A stretch of 22,521 nucleotides of DNA, taken from NCBI GenBank assembly GCA_021795795.1, contig JAJYPA010000078.1, positions 1-22,521 of the forward strand, given 5' to 3'. The stretch's first letter is position 1, and each line of letters opens with the position of its first letter. Below are positions 15,842 to 22,521 of this stretch, one piece after another. The notes under the pieces were generated by a model. It searched no databases. It was not told the origin of the DNA and saw only the letters and a list, made by a program, of their open reading frames with translations. This stretch comes from Pseudomonadota bacterium. GTDB lineage: Bacteria > Pseudomonadota > Gammaproteobacteria > Halothiobacillales > Halothiobacillaceae. The position numbers and the translations under genes were made by a program.

Positions 15842-16645
15842 TTAATTGCTCAGATTGACATTGGTCTGCCCATCCAGTTCAAAATTAGCATCACCCTTCT
15901 TGATATGGATGACAACTTCCCAAAGCCCCGGGTTAGTCATCTTCAAGGGTTCCTGATAAACACCGGCCTGTGACTCCCGCAGCACAGTCAGGAAATCCTT
16001 CCGCTTATCTGCCGGGCGCATAAAGTGAACCTCGACGTGGGCGCCCGGCACAGGATTACCATCCTTATCGATAACCGAAACCCGGAACAGTGTCGGCTGG
16101 TTCACAATCGGTGGCTCAACCCAACCTTTGTGAACTTTCCATCCGCGCTGAATCTGTTCATCCAGAGCATCATTGTATTGATTGAACATCTTCAGGTCTT
16201 TTTGATAATCACGAGAGACCGTACCAGGGAAAAATGAGGTCACCTCAGTGCCTTCGTCGGGCTTGGGAAGCAGCTCCCTGGCCGCATTCTGGGAGAGGCC
16301 GCTGCTGGCTAAGGTGACGAAAATAGAGTCAAGCAGCACCACCACGGACAGGAAAATGATGACGTACGTCGGCCCCCAATGGAAGGTCGGCTTGCCATCC
16401 TTCTCCTTGCGAGGAGGAAAGAGCAACCCCAGGATAAACGCCGTCGCCACGTAGAGCACAATCACCATCGTGACGATATCCGAGCCTGGCCAATGAGTAA
16501 TCGCATAGGGGGCATAGGCTGCGATGGAGAGAATCCCGAGAATCATGGCAATCGGTCGACCTGCCTGCGGCCAACGCCACTTCAGCAGGAAGAACAGCAC
16601 CATAATGCCGAATACGCCGATACTACCCGGTAAAACCAAACTCAT
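15842..16645 (-). CDS. ccoH: CcoH/FixH-domain cbb3 assembly protein with extra N-terminal membrane helices
   Basis: CcoH is a membrane protein needed for assembly and stability of cbb3 oxidase. Here the FixH region occupies residues about 92-267: one transmembrane helix (92-113) and a periplasmic domain with FFPGTVSRDYQKDLKMFNQY and the beta-rich PTLFRVSVIDKDGNPVPGAHVEV and GLWEVVIHI stretches. In front are about 90 residues with three more predicted helices (roughly 5-22, 30-48 and 55-77). The total of 267 residues is therefore well above the roughly 150-180 typical of FixH. The start at 16645 is supported by GGAG 6 nt upstream. It lies between ccoG and ccoI, but each junction is occupied by a hairpin-array element. 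Confidence 0.85.
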   Translation of the reverse strand: MSLVLPGSIGVFGIMVLFFLLKWRWPQAGRPIAMILGILSIAAYAPYAITHWPGSDIVTMVIVLYVATAFILGLLFPPRKEKDGKPTFHWGPTYVIIFLSVVVLLDSIFVTLASSGLSQNAARELLPKPDEGTEVTSFFPGTVSRDYQKDLKMFNQYNDALDEQIQRGWKVHKGWVEPPIVNQPTLFRVSVIDKDGNPVPGAHVEVHFMRPADKRKDFLTVLRESQAGVYQEPLKMTNPGLWEVVIHIKKGDANFELDGQTNVNLSN

Positions 16646-16841
16646 CGAAATCTCCAAAAACGCTTTCAATAAACAAAAACACGCTGGCAACAAAGCAGGC
16701 TAACGTGGTCTTACCGCAGTGGGGCGGGGCCTCCACATTAACTAAATGCAAAGGCTCTACGGCACGAATAGGTGCTCCATTTCCAATTTCTGTCACCTGC
16801 CACCCATCATCGGCAATGGAAGATTGGAAAATGGAGCTCAT
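16623..16841 (-). CDS. Candidate small membrane protein ORF overlapping the ccoH start
   Basis: A 72-codon frame starts at an ATG (16841) preceded by GGGAAG about 6 nt upstream. It ends 23 nt inside ccoH, an overlap compatible with translational coupling. The product begins MSSIFQSSIADDGWQ and has one hydrophobic stretch (TTLACFVASVFLFIESVF) near its C-terminus that could span the membrane. I recognise no family. It is the only sensible minus-strand frame in the 431-bp gap between ccoG and ccoH. It could also be a chance ORF in a decayed spacer: no conserved motif supports it. Confidence 0.3.
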   Translation of the reverse strand: MSSIFQSSIADDGWQVTEIGNGAPIRAVEPLHLVNVEAPPHCGKTTLACFVASVFLFIESVFGDFDEFGFTG

Positions 16842-16887
16842 CAAAATCTTCCCTTTCGCTGAGCTTAATCTGAACAATCTGAATTAC

Positions 16888-17041
16888 GGGCACCTCGAAA
16901 AAACTTTGGAGGTGCGCGTGCACCCACTGGTACGTGGTGCCTTGCAATCGCGTAAGCGATTGAATTAGAGCAAGTTCGTGGCGGGTTTCCCGTCAAGAAC
17001 GACCTCGAAAAGCGCCAAGGAATGGGTTTTTCGAGATTCCC
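16888..17041 (+). mobile_element. Hairpin-array MITE-like repeat, copy 2, between ccoG and ccoH
   Basis: This 154-bp element is related along its whole length to the one at 2951-3103. Stems are 16890-16896/16909-16915, 16920-16927/16934-16940 (one bulged C), 16945-16951/16956-16962 (7 bp, GTAA loop), 16980-16985/16989-16994 (one G-T pair) and 17004-17011/17028-17035. The ends are GGGCACCTCGAAAAAAC and, reverse-complemented, GGGAATCTCGAAAAACCC. Flanking 4-mers are TTAC and TTAG, a 3 of 4 match. Relative to copy 1 the first stem changes G-C to A-T on both sides, and the third loop stays GNRA. The rest of the 431-bp ccoG-ccoH gap holds only the candidate small ORF. Confidence 0.78.
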
Positions 17042-17076
17042 TTAGGTCTGTTGACCCAACTCCGGATACAAATCAA

Positions 17077-18498
17077 TTATCTGAAATTAAAATTGGTCTC
17101 TTGCTGGATAACTGGCAAATGCCCGGACTTATCCTTGAGCTCAAAACGAATAATCTGGTTAGAAACACCAGCTTCTCGCGGTGCTCGAACGTGCAGCAGA
17201 TAATTCCTCGTACCATCCGCAGGGATACTCAACGTAGTGAAGTTACCGCCAATGGACACATAAGCATCGTTTAGACCCTTCAATTCGAGCTCAAGTTCCA
17301 GCGGAACTTGTTCCTTATTGTTAATTTTCAGCTGATAGCTGTTTTGAACCGTACCATCGGACATCACAACAAACAGAGGCTGACGAATTTGCTGCACAGA
17401 GAAATCAACCGGTTTCATGGTCAGAATGCCGTACAACAGCAACCCCGAAGCAAGGAGCGTCGCAACACCATAGCCTATGGTTCTGAACTTGAACAGGCTT
17501 GGTTTTGTACCCGTCTCCAGCTCTTTCTCGGAGGCATAGCGAATCAATCCTTCGGGCCAGCCACGTTTGTCCATGATCTCATTACAGGCGTCGATACAAA
17601 GACCGCAGGAGATGCAGGCCAACTGGAGTCCATCGCGAATATCGATACCCGTCGGGCAAACCTGTACACAAAGTTTGCAATCAATACAATCACCCGTGCC
17701 TGCGGCATGGCGCTCTTCCAGGCTCATCAAGCCTTTCTGCAAAGGTTTACGACCAGTAGAACCCTCACCTCGCTTCGCGTCATAACTGACCAGTAATGAT
17801 TCCTTATCGAACATTACGGCCTGAAAACGGGCGTAAGGACACATGTAGATACAAACCTGTTCACGAGCGAATCCAGCCGCCACAAGTGTGGTGGCCGTGA
17901 GAATACCTGTTGTGATGTAGGCGGCGGAATTGGCCGCGCCCGTAAAAAACGTAACAAAAAGTTGCGGCGCATCAGCCCAGTAGGCGGTAAAGGTAAAACC
18001 CGTCCAGAAGGCCACGAGAGTCCATAGGAAAATCGTCAGCCCTTTCTTCAAGATTTTTTCAGCATCCCAAGCCTGCTTCTCAAGTTTTATTCGCTTGTTG
18101 CGATCACCCTGAACCCAATACTCAATTTTCATGAATACATCTGTCCAAAGTGTTTGAAAACAGAAATACCCACAAAATGCACGACCTACTAACCCCGTCA
18201 CAAAAAAGAGCAACCATGCTGCAAGAATCAAGAAACCCGCCAGCAAAAACATATCCTGAGGATGAATAACCAGATCGAATAGGTAATAGCGACGGCCGGG
18301 GATATCAAACATCACGGCCTGCTCAGGCCCGACTGATCGCTCCCATCGCACCCAGGGCAGTAGGAAAAAAACGGCATAAGCCAACACGAGCATCGAAGTC
18401 TTGAACGTTCGGAAGCGCCCTTTAATCGACTTGGGATGTATCGGCTCACGAGCTTGGTACAGCTCAGGTTCTTTTTCGGTCAGATCGACAGAAGACAT
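17077..18498 (-). CDS. ccoG: Cytochrome oxidase accessory protein CcoG (FixG/RdxA)
   Basis: CcoG is a membrane-bound iron-sulfur protein that reduces copper for cbb3 oxidase assembly. The 473-residue protein has several transmembrane helices, the CGYFCFQTLW and CIYMCPYARFQ motifs, and two ferredoxin-type 4Fe-4S clusters: CIDCKLCVQVCP (Cys271, 274, 277, 281) and CISCGLCIDAC (Cys295, 298, 301, 305). A C-terminal immunoglobulin-like FixG domain follows from about 370. The start at 18498 has AGGGG about 10 nt upstream; an ATG at 18507 sits too close to that site. It is separated from ccoP by an intrinsic terminator and a mobile repeat, so it probably has its own promoter. Confidence 0.95.
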   Translation of the reverse strand: MSSVDLTEKEPELYQAREPIHPKSIKGRFRTFKTSMLVLAYAVFFLLPWVRWERSVGPEQAVMFDIPGRRYYLFDLVIHPQDMFLLAGFLILAAWLLFFVTGLVGRAFCGYFCFQTLWTDVFMKIEYWVQGDRNKRIKLEKQAWDAEKILKKGLTIFLWTLVAFWTGFTFTAYWADAPQLFVTFFTGAANSAAYITTGILTATTLVAAGFAREQVCIYMCPYARFQAVMFDKESLLVSYDAKRGEGSTGRKPLQKGLMSLEERHAAGTGDCIDCKLCVQVCPTGIDIRDGLQLACISCGLCIDACNEIMDKRGWPEGLIRYASEKELETGTKPSLFKFRTIGYGVATLLASGLLLYGILTMKPVDFSVQQIRQPLFVVMSDGTVQNSYQLKINNKEQVPLELELELKGLNDAYVSIGGNFTTLSIPADGTRNYLLHVRAPREAGVSNQIIRFELKDKSGHLPVIQQETNFNFR

Positions 18499-18545
18499 GT
18501 GTCTCATACCCCTACGCTAATAACAGCAGAAAAAACAATCAACGA

Positions 18546-18574
18546 ATTATAAAATATTTTTCACAATAAGTAAG
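18546..18574 (-). promoter_or_regulatory. Candidate promoter for ccoG
   Basis: On the minus strand a perfect TATAAT (18546-18551) lies 17 bp downstream of CTTACT (18569-18574), which matches the -35 consensus at 3 of 6. The predicted start of transcription would be about 40 nt before the ccoG ATG. The surrounding 18508-18700 region is markedly AT-rich. An independent ccoG promoter is expected because of the upstream terminator. Confidence 0.4.
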
Positions 18575-18754
18575 ACTAATCACGGATAACACAAAAACAA
18601 TTAAACCAATCAAATAACCAAGTTATTTCCTCAGTTAAAAACACCAACAAAGGGCATAGTAAATAACGGCCGACAGAGGCAACGGATTCAAATCATCCTA
18701 GGATACTTATAGCAAAGCAATAACCACACTTCATAATGGCAGCAATGGACTTTA

Positions 18755-18978
18755 GGGCACCTTGAAAGACTTTCTTAGGGCCCGTGTGCCACAAGGATGA
18801 GGCACTGCAGAATCGGACGAGCAATTGAGATTGCTAGAGTTCGTTGTGGGTTCCCAGCATTGTTGCAAGGGCAACAATGGAACGCCCTTGCGCTTCCCGA
18901 GTGGCTGGATACAAGGATGTAACAAGCCACAGCGTTCGTTCTTGAAAAACCTCAAAGTTGAGGTTTTTCAAGGCTCCC
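18755..18978 (+). mobile_element. Hairpin-array MITE-like repeat, copy 3 (enlarged), between ccoP and ccoG
   Basis: At 224 bp this copy is about 70 bp longer than the two relatives at 2951 and 16888. Ends are GGGCACCTTGAAAGAC and, reverse-complemented, GGGAGCCTTGAAAAACCTC; flanking 4-mers are TTTA and TTCA (3 of 4). Conserved modules include 18786-18790/18801-18805, 18820-18825/18830-18835 and the closing stem 18941-18953/18960-18972 (13 bp perfect). An additional middle module holds 18858-18866/18871-18879 (9 bp perfect) and 18901-18906/18925-18930 enclosed by AACGC/GCGTT (18881-18885 and 18932-18936). In the rest of the 538-bp ccoP-ccoG gap are a terminator (18987-19015) and an AT-rich ccoG leader. 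Confidence 0.72.
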
Positions 18979-18986
18979 TTCAGAAT

Positions 18987-19015
18987 AAAAAACGCCGACT
19001 AAGTCGGCGTTTTTA
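18987..19015 (-). terminator. Intrinsic terminator after ccoP (bidirectional shape)
   Basis: The 8-bp G/C-rich stem ACGCCGAC (18992-18999) with GTCGGCGT (19003-19010) has a 3-nt loop. On the minus strand it is followed by a run of six T. It lies 22 bp after the ccoP stop codon and should end most ccoNOQP transcripts before ccoG. The + strand also has four T, but there is no nearby + strand gene. Confidence 0.88.
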
Positions 19016-19036
19016 GGTTTCAAGCTAAGTTATCTA

Positions 19037-20014
19037 TCAGGTACCACCAATCTGGCGCACGTAAACCGCAAGCAAACGAATCTGCTCAGGCGAAAGACGG
19101 TCACCAAACTTCGGCATCTGATGTTGCAGGCCATGATCAATCACGCCTTCGACCAACTTCAACTTGTCGTCGTAGTTCTTGGCACCCGGCACATCAACGA
19201 AGTCCCATACCTGATCCGTCAGGTTTGGCGCACCAATCAACTGATTACCCGTACCGGTCGCTCCGTGGCAACCCGCACAAGTAGCAAATGATGCCTTACC
19301 AAGATTGGCGGCTTCTTCATTGACACCCGGCTGATGGGAAAGACTCAAAACGTACTGAGCAAGGTCAGTCAGCTTATCACCCTTAAACAAGGCACCAAAG
19401 GCAGGCATGTTGCCATGAATTCCGTTGGTGATGTTCTGTACGATTTTCTGATAGCTATCACCGTGGATCCAAGCGTTATCAGACAGGTTAGGGTAAGACC
19501 CTTCGGGATTGCTCGACAGCAGGCCTTGTCCGCCGGTTCCGTGACAAGCCGCGCAATAGTCACCGAACAAGCCGTGCCCCATAGCGCGGGCAAAATTCAG
19601 AGTATCTGGATTCGCTGCAATTTGCTCAAAACTCATATCCTTGACCTTAGCCAGCCACTCTTTCTGCGCCACAGCAGACGGGCTGGTTTGCATTTCCTGA
19701 TAGAACAGAGCCCGGCTATTCCAATGTTCTGTTTTGGTTTCCATTTTGGGTTGGCCGTCGGCTCCCTTCTCAGGCTTGCCATCCGAACCGATGACAGGGC
19801 TTTGGAAACTGACAGTCGATATACCCTTGGTGTAGGTATCGGCATAAGGCCATGCGGGATACAAAATCCAGTAGACCACAGCAAAGATAATGGTGCCGTA
19901 GAAACCCCACAACCACCAGCGAGGCAATGGATTGTTGTACTCACGCAGGTCGCCGTCCCACACGTGACCGGTGGTCTCAACCTGACCTTTCTTATTTTCT
20001 GGACTCTGACTCAT
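19037..20014 (-). CDS. ccoP: cbb3-type cytochrome c oxidase subunit III, diheme cytochrome CcoP
   Basis: CcoP passes electrons from soluble c-type cytochromes into cbb3 oxidase. The 325-residue protein has an N-terminal soluble segment with HVWDGDLREYNNPLPRWW, one transmembrane helix (about 35-54) and two cytochrome c domains with CAACH (Cys154, Cys157, His158) and CAGCH (Cys246, Cys249, His250). A hydrophilic stretch of about 25 residues (70-95, rich in Gly, Asp and Lys) separates the helix from the heme domains. The start at 20014, after AGGTG, overlaps the end of ccoQ by 23 nt. An in-frame ATG upstream at 20065 would overlap ccoQ much further and is less likely. Confidence 0.96.
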   Translation of the reverse strand: MSQSPENKKGQVETTGHVWDGDLREYNNPLPRWWLWGFYGTIIFAVVYWILYPAWPYADTYTKGISTVSFQSPVIGSDGKPEKGADGQPKMETKTEHWNSRALFYQEMQTSPSAVAQKEWLAKVKDMSFEQIAANPDTLNFARAMGHGLFGDYCAACHGTGGQGLLSSNPEGSYPNLSDNAWIHGDSYQKIVQNITNGIHGNMPAFGALFKGDKLTDLAQYVLSLSHQPGVNEEAANLGKASFATCAGCHGATGTGNQLIGAPNLTDQVWDFVDVPGAKNYDDKLKLVEGVIDHGLQHQMPKFGDRLSPEQIRLLAVYVRQIGGT

Positions 20015-20225
20015 TTTTACACACCTGCTCTTTGTTGGCGTCAGTAGAAACATGATCATGATCATCGAGGAACGGAATATCTTTGTAGGACTCCAACCGC
20101 TTACCGCGCTTCTTGCCCGTATAGGTATAGATGAGCACGATAATGAACAGCCCCAACAGCAAGAACAACTCGATGGTTTTTGCTATTTCCGGACGACCGA
20201 TCCAATTAAAAAATTCACTGATCAA
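19992..20225 (-). CDS. ccoQ: cbb3-type cytochrome oxidase subunit CcoQ
   Basis: The 77-residue protein has a single transmembrane helix (about 18-35, IELFLLLGLFIIVLIYTYTG) followed by a basic then acidic tail (GKKRGKRLESYKDIPFLDD), the usual CcoQ/FixQ pattern. CcoQ stabilises the CcoNOP complex. The start is read as TTG at 20225, with GAGG about 10 nt upstream; there is no in-frame ATG or GTG nearby that would keep the N-terminus. The C-terminal tail is longer than in minimal CcoQ proteins and runs over the ccoP start by 23 nt. Confidence 0.88.
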   Translation of the reverse strand: MISEFFNWIGRPEIAKTIELFLLLGLFIIVLIYTYTGKKRGKRLESYKDIPFLDDHDHVSTDANKEQVCKNESESRK

Positions 20226-20267
20226 AATATCTATTCCTCGAATGTCACACGTTGACTGACTGGCGGA

Positions 20268-20999
20268 CTACCTGAATGTTGAGAAGTAACCCTGGTTATA
20301 TTTCGAGAAGTCAACCATAGTGCCCAATACCTGAAGATACGCCACAAGCGCATCCATCTGGGTGATTTCCTTAGGGTTGCCATCCCAGTTTTCTGCAGCC
20401 GCTTCAGCCTTGACTGATTTGAGTCCATCAGCGATCACAAACTGGTCGGCCAAATCTTTACCAAACTTCTTCACGTTGGCTTCGTACTCTGCATTGGTCA
20501 GAGAGTAAGGCACACCCACATCTCGCAAGGTTTTCATGCGCGCTTCGATATCTTGATATTTTAGCGGCTGCATCAGCCAGGGATAGGACGGCATGATGGA
20601 CTCAGGCACCAGCGACTGTGGATGGATCAGATGCTGAGTCATCCATTCGTTGGAATACTTGCCACCAACACGAGCCAGATCAGGACCGGTACGCTTGGAA
20701 CCCCACTGGAAGGGATGGTCGTACTGTGATTCCGCCGCGAGTGAATAGTGGCCGTAGCGCAACTGTTCGTCACGGAAGGGACGAATCATCTGCGAATGGC
20801 ACAGGTAGCAGCCTTCACGCACATACACATCACGGCCCAATTGCTGCAGCGGAGTGTAAGGGTGAACACCTTCGACCTTCTCAACCGTACCCTTGATATG
20901 GAACAAGGGCACAATTTCGACCAGGCCACCGATACTGATCACAACGAGCGTCAGGATGATCAGCAGGGCCGAGTTGATTTCAATACTTTCGTGTTTCAT
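20268..20999 (-). CDS. ccoO: cbb3-type cytochrome c oxidase subunit II, monoheme cytochrome CcoO
   Basis: CcoO is the monoheme c-type subunit that relays electrons from CcoP to CcoN. The 243-residue protein has an N-terminal membrane anchor (about 10-34) and one heme site, GCYLCHSQ (Cys64, Cys67, His68). The family signature TGPDLARVGGKYSNEWM and the probable methionine ligand in ESIMPSYPW are present. Length is close to the family norm. AGGAG 7 nt before the ATG gives a strong start. It follows ccoN by 14 bp and precedes ccoQ by 42 bp in one operon. Confidence 0.97.
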   Translation of the reverse strand: MKHESIEINSALLIILTLVVISIGGLVEIVPLFHIKGTVEKVEGVHPYTPLQQLGRDVYVREGCYLCHSQMIRPFRDEQLRYGHYSLAAESQYDHPFQWGSKRTGPDLARVGGKYSNEWMTQHLIHPQSLVPESIMPSYPWLMQPLKYQDIEARMKTLRDVGVPYSLTNAEYEANVKKFGKDLADQFVIADGLKSVKAEAAAENWDGNPKEITQMDALVAYLQVLGTMVDFSKYNQGYFSTFR

Positions 21000-21013
21000 T
21001 GATTATCTCCTGA

Positions 21014-22474
21014 TCAGACACGAGATGCTGCGACGGCTGTTTGACCCGCAACGGGTACCACTTCACGACGCGCACCCCATACTGTCATGTACAGGTTGTA
21101 AGCCATCAGCAACATGCCCGAGAGGAACAGGGCACCACCCATTGCACGTACCATATACGGGATATGCATGAAGGTGACCGTCTCAACGAAGGTGTAAGCC
21201 AGGTTGCCGTACTGATCGAACGCACGCAGCATCAAACCTTGGCCGATACCGGCTACCCACATAGATACGATGTACAGAACGATACCAATTGTCGCAACCC
21301 AGAAGTGGGTGAACACCAACTTGGTTGAATAGAGCTTAACGCCCCACAGACGCGGAACCATGTGGTAGAACGAACCGATGGTGATCATGGCCACCCAGCC
21401 CAACGCGCCCGAATGCACGTGGCCCACGGTCCAGTCTGTATAGTGAGACAGTGCGTTGACTGACTTCAGAGACATCATCGGGCCTTCGAAGGTTGACATA
21501 CCGTAGAACGCCATCGCAGTGATCATGAACAGCATGATTGGGTCACTACGCAGCTTCTCCCATGCGCCGGACAGCGTCATGATGCCGTTGATCATTCCGC
21601 CCCAGGAAGGCAGCAGCAGCAGGATAGAGAAAGCGGAAGCCAGTGAACCCACCCAATCAGGCAATGCCGTCCACAGCAGGTGGTGACCACCAACCCACAT
21701 GTACAGGAAGGTCAACGCCCAAAAGTGGACGATCGACAAACGGTATGAGTAGATCGGACGTTCAGCCTGCTTGGGCAGAAAATAGTACATCATCCCAAGG
21801 AAAGCGGCTGTCAGGAAGAAACCAACCGCATTGTGCCCATACCACCATTGCGTCATGGCATCCTGCACGCCCGAGAACAGGCTGTAGGAATCAAAGCTAT
21901 TCCAGGCAACCGGCACAGCCAAGTTATTGAAGATATGCAGCAGGGCAGTTGCCAGAATGAAGGCACCATAGAACCAAAGCGCTACATAGATGTGCGGTTG
22001 AGAGCGGTTGCGAATGGTCATGAAGAAAACCAGGGCATAGGCTACCCATGTGACCAGAATACCCAGATCGACTGGCCATACGAATTCTGCATATTCGCGT
22101 GATTCGGTATAACCAAGCATGTAAAGCACAACACCGATACCGACACTTAACTGCCAACCCCAGAAGGTGAATTCCGGAAGCCACTTACCGCCCCACAGGG
22201 GCGTTTGGCACGTACGTTGCACAGCATAGTATGAGGTGGCGAACAGTGCGCTACCGCCAAAGCCGAAGATAACCAGACTGGTATGCACAGGACGCAGGCG
22301 GCCGAATGTGATCTCAGCAATATCAAAATTCAGAAAAGGCCAAGCGAGCTCGCTGGCAATGTAAACGCCGGCCGACATGCCGAGCAAACCCCATACCATC
22401 GCCATAATGGCGAATTTCTTGACAATGTCGTAATTGTACTGCTCTGCCGTTATGGCAACTGTGTTCGCAGACAT
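21014..22474 (-). CDS. ccoN: cbb3-type cytochrome c oxidase catalytic subunit I, CcoN
   Basis: CcoN reduces O2 with high affinity at a heme b3-CuB centre. The 486-residue membrane protein keeps every key residue, offset by about 4-7 from the Pseudomonas stutzeri enzyme. These are low-spin heme ligands His64 (RPVHTSL) and His354, CuB ligands His214 ([11 protein letters not shown]), His264 and His265 (VGGHHLLW), the cross-linked Tyr258, heme b3 ligand His352 ([14 protein letters not shown]) and Glu330 (STFEGP). Helices fill the rest. GGAGGGGG lies just upstream of the ATG. It heads the ccoNOQP operon. The promoter and any Fnr/Anr box would lie beyond the window edge; none is seen in the 47 bp available. 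Confidence 0.98.
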   Translation of the reverse strand: MSANTVAITAEQYNYDIVKKFAIMAMVWGLLGMSAGVYIASELAWPFLNFDIAEITFGRLRPVHTSLVIFGFGGSALFATSYYAVQRTCQTPLWGGKWLPEFTFWGWQLSVGIGVVLYMLGYTESREYAEFVWPVDLGILVTWVAYALVFFMTIRNRSQPHIYVALWFYGAFILATALLHIFNNLAVPVAWNSFDSYSLFSGVQDAMTQWWYGHNAVGFFLTAAFLGMMYYFLPKQAERPIYSYRLSIVHFWALTFLYMWVGGHHLLWTALPDWVGSLASAFSILLLLPSWGGMINGIMTLSGAWEKLRSDPIMLFMITAMAFYGMSTFEGPMMSLKSVNALSHYTDWTVGHVHSGALGWVAMITIGSFYHMVPRLWGVKLYSTKLVFTHFWVATIGIVLYIVSMWVAGIGQGLMLRAFDQYGNLAYTFVETVTFMHIPYMVRAMGGALFLSGMLLMAYNLYMTVWGARREVVPVAGQTAVAASRV

Positions 22475-22521
22475 CTTGACCCCCTCCGCATAAAGATTGA
22501 ATCGACTCGGCCACCAAGGCC

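Noticed and set aside
18598..18613. Fnr/Anr-type site upstream of ccoG (minus-strand TTGATTGGTTTAATTG)
   Set aside because: Only the first half-site matches; the second half matches 2 of 5, and the position (about -67 from the candidate start) is unusual for activation.
22475..22521. Fnr box or promoter upstream of ccoN
   Set aside because: Only 47 bp are available; I see the ribosome-binding site but no TTGAT-N4-ATCAA site.
1..22521. CRISPR arrays, tRNA or rRNA genes
   Set aside because: No regularly spaced direct repeats and no tRNA cloverleaf or rRNA-like segment was noticed in a read-through of the window; a dedicated search was not possible.

Overview
The window looks like a chromosomal segment from a gammaproteobacterium, plausibly a chemolithotrophic sulfur oxidiser of the Halothiobacillus/Chromatiales type. 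That assignment is inferred from gene order and protein character: a glyA-nrdR-ribD-ribE-ribB-ribH-nusB cluster next to a complete cbb3 oxidase locus. No rRNA or other direct taxonomic marker is present.

Layout, left to right. (1) Positions 1-68 hold the first 23 codons of a probable IS630-type transposase running off the left edge. (2) 212-2914 (-) encodes a Pat/PatZ-like protein (NDP-forming acyl-CoA synthetase fused to a GNAT acetyltransferase), divergent from a zinc-dependent histone-deacetylase-like enzyme (3227-4159, +). This pair could write and erase protein lysine acetylation. (3) uppP (4283-5083, +) is followed by a CDF cation transporter (-) and a divergent MerR regulator (+) that share a MerR-type promoter with a 19-bp spacer. 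(4) A long minus-strand cluster runs glyA, nrdR, ribD, ribE, ribB (RibBX type with a decayed GTP cyclohydrolase II domain), ribH, nusB. The order of transcription is right to left, with short gaps and overlaps. (5) A stand-alone cyclic-nucleotide-binding protein (12649-13137, +) converges on the cbb3 locus. (6) The minus-strand cbb3 locus is ccoN-ccoO-ccoQ-ccoP, a strong intrinsic terminator, ccoG, an N-terminally extended ccoH, and the copper ATPase ccoI. ccoS is not seen.

The most unusual content is non-coding. Four intergenic elements (2951-3103, 15691-15841, 16888-17041, 18755-18978) are each built as strings of consecutive, mostly perfect hairpins. Each is bounded by imperfect terminal inverted repeats and by 4-bp direct repeats, exact for two copies and 3 of 4 for the others. 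Three are related in sequence and show paired base changes that keep stems intact. The fourth shares only the architecture. Three of the four occupy every gap between ccoP, ccoG, ccoH and ccoI. They look like a MITE-type mobile repeat family whose copies can fold as RNA or DNA hairpin arrays.

Functionally, ccoNOQP supplies the high-affinity terminal oxidase. CcoG and CcoI provide copper reduction and copper export for its active site, and CcoH assists assembly. The rib cluster makes riboflavin, the precursor of flavin cofactors, but needs a separate ribA elsewhere because the GTP cyclohydrolase II domain here lacks its metal cysteines.
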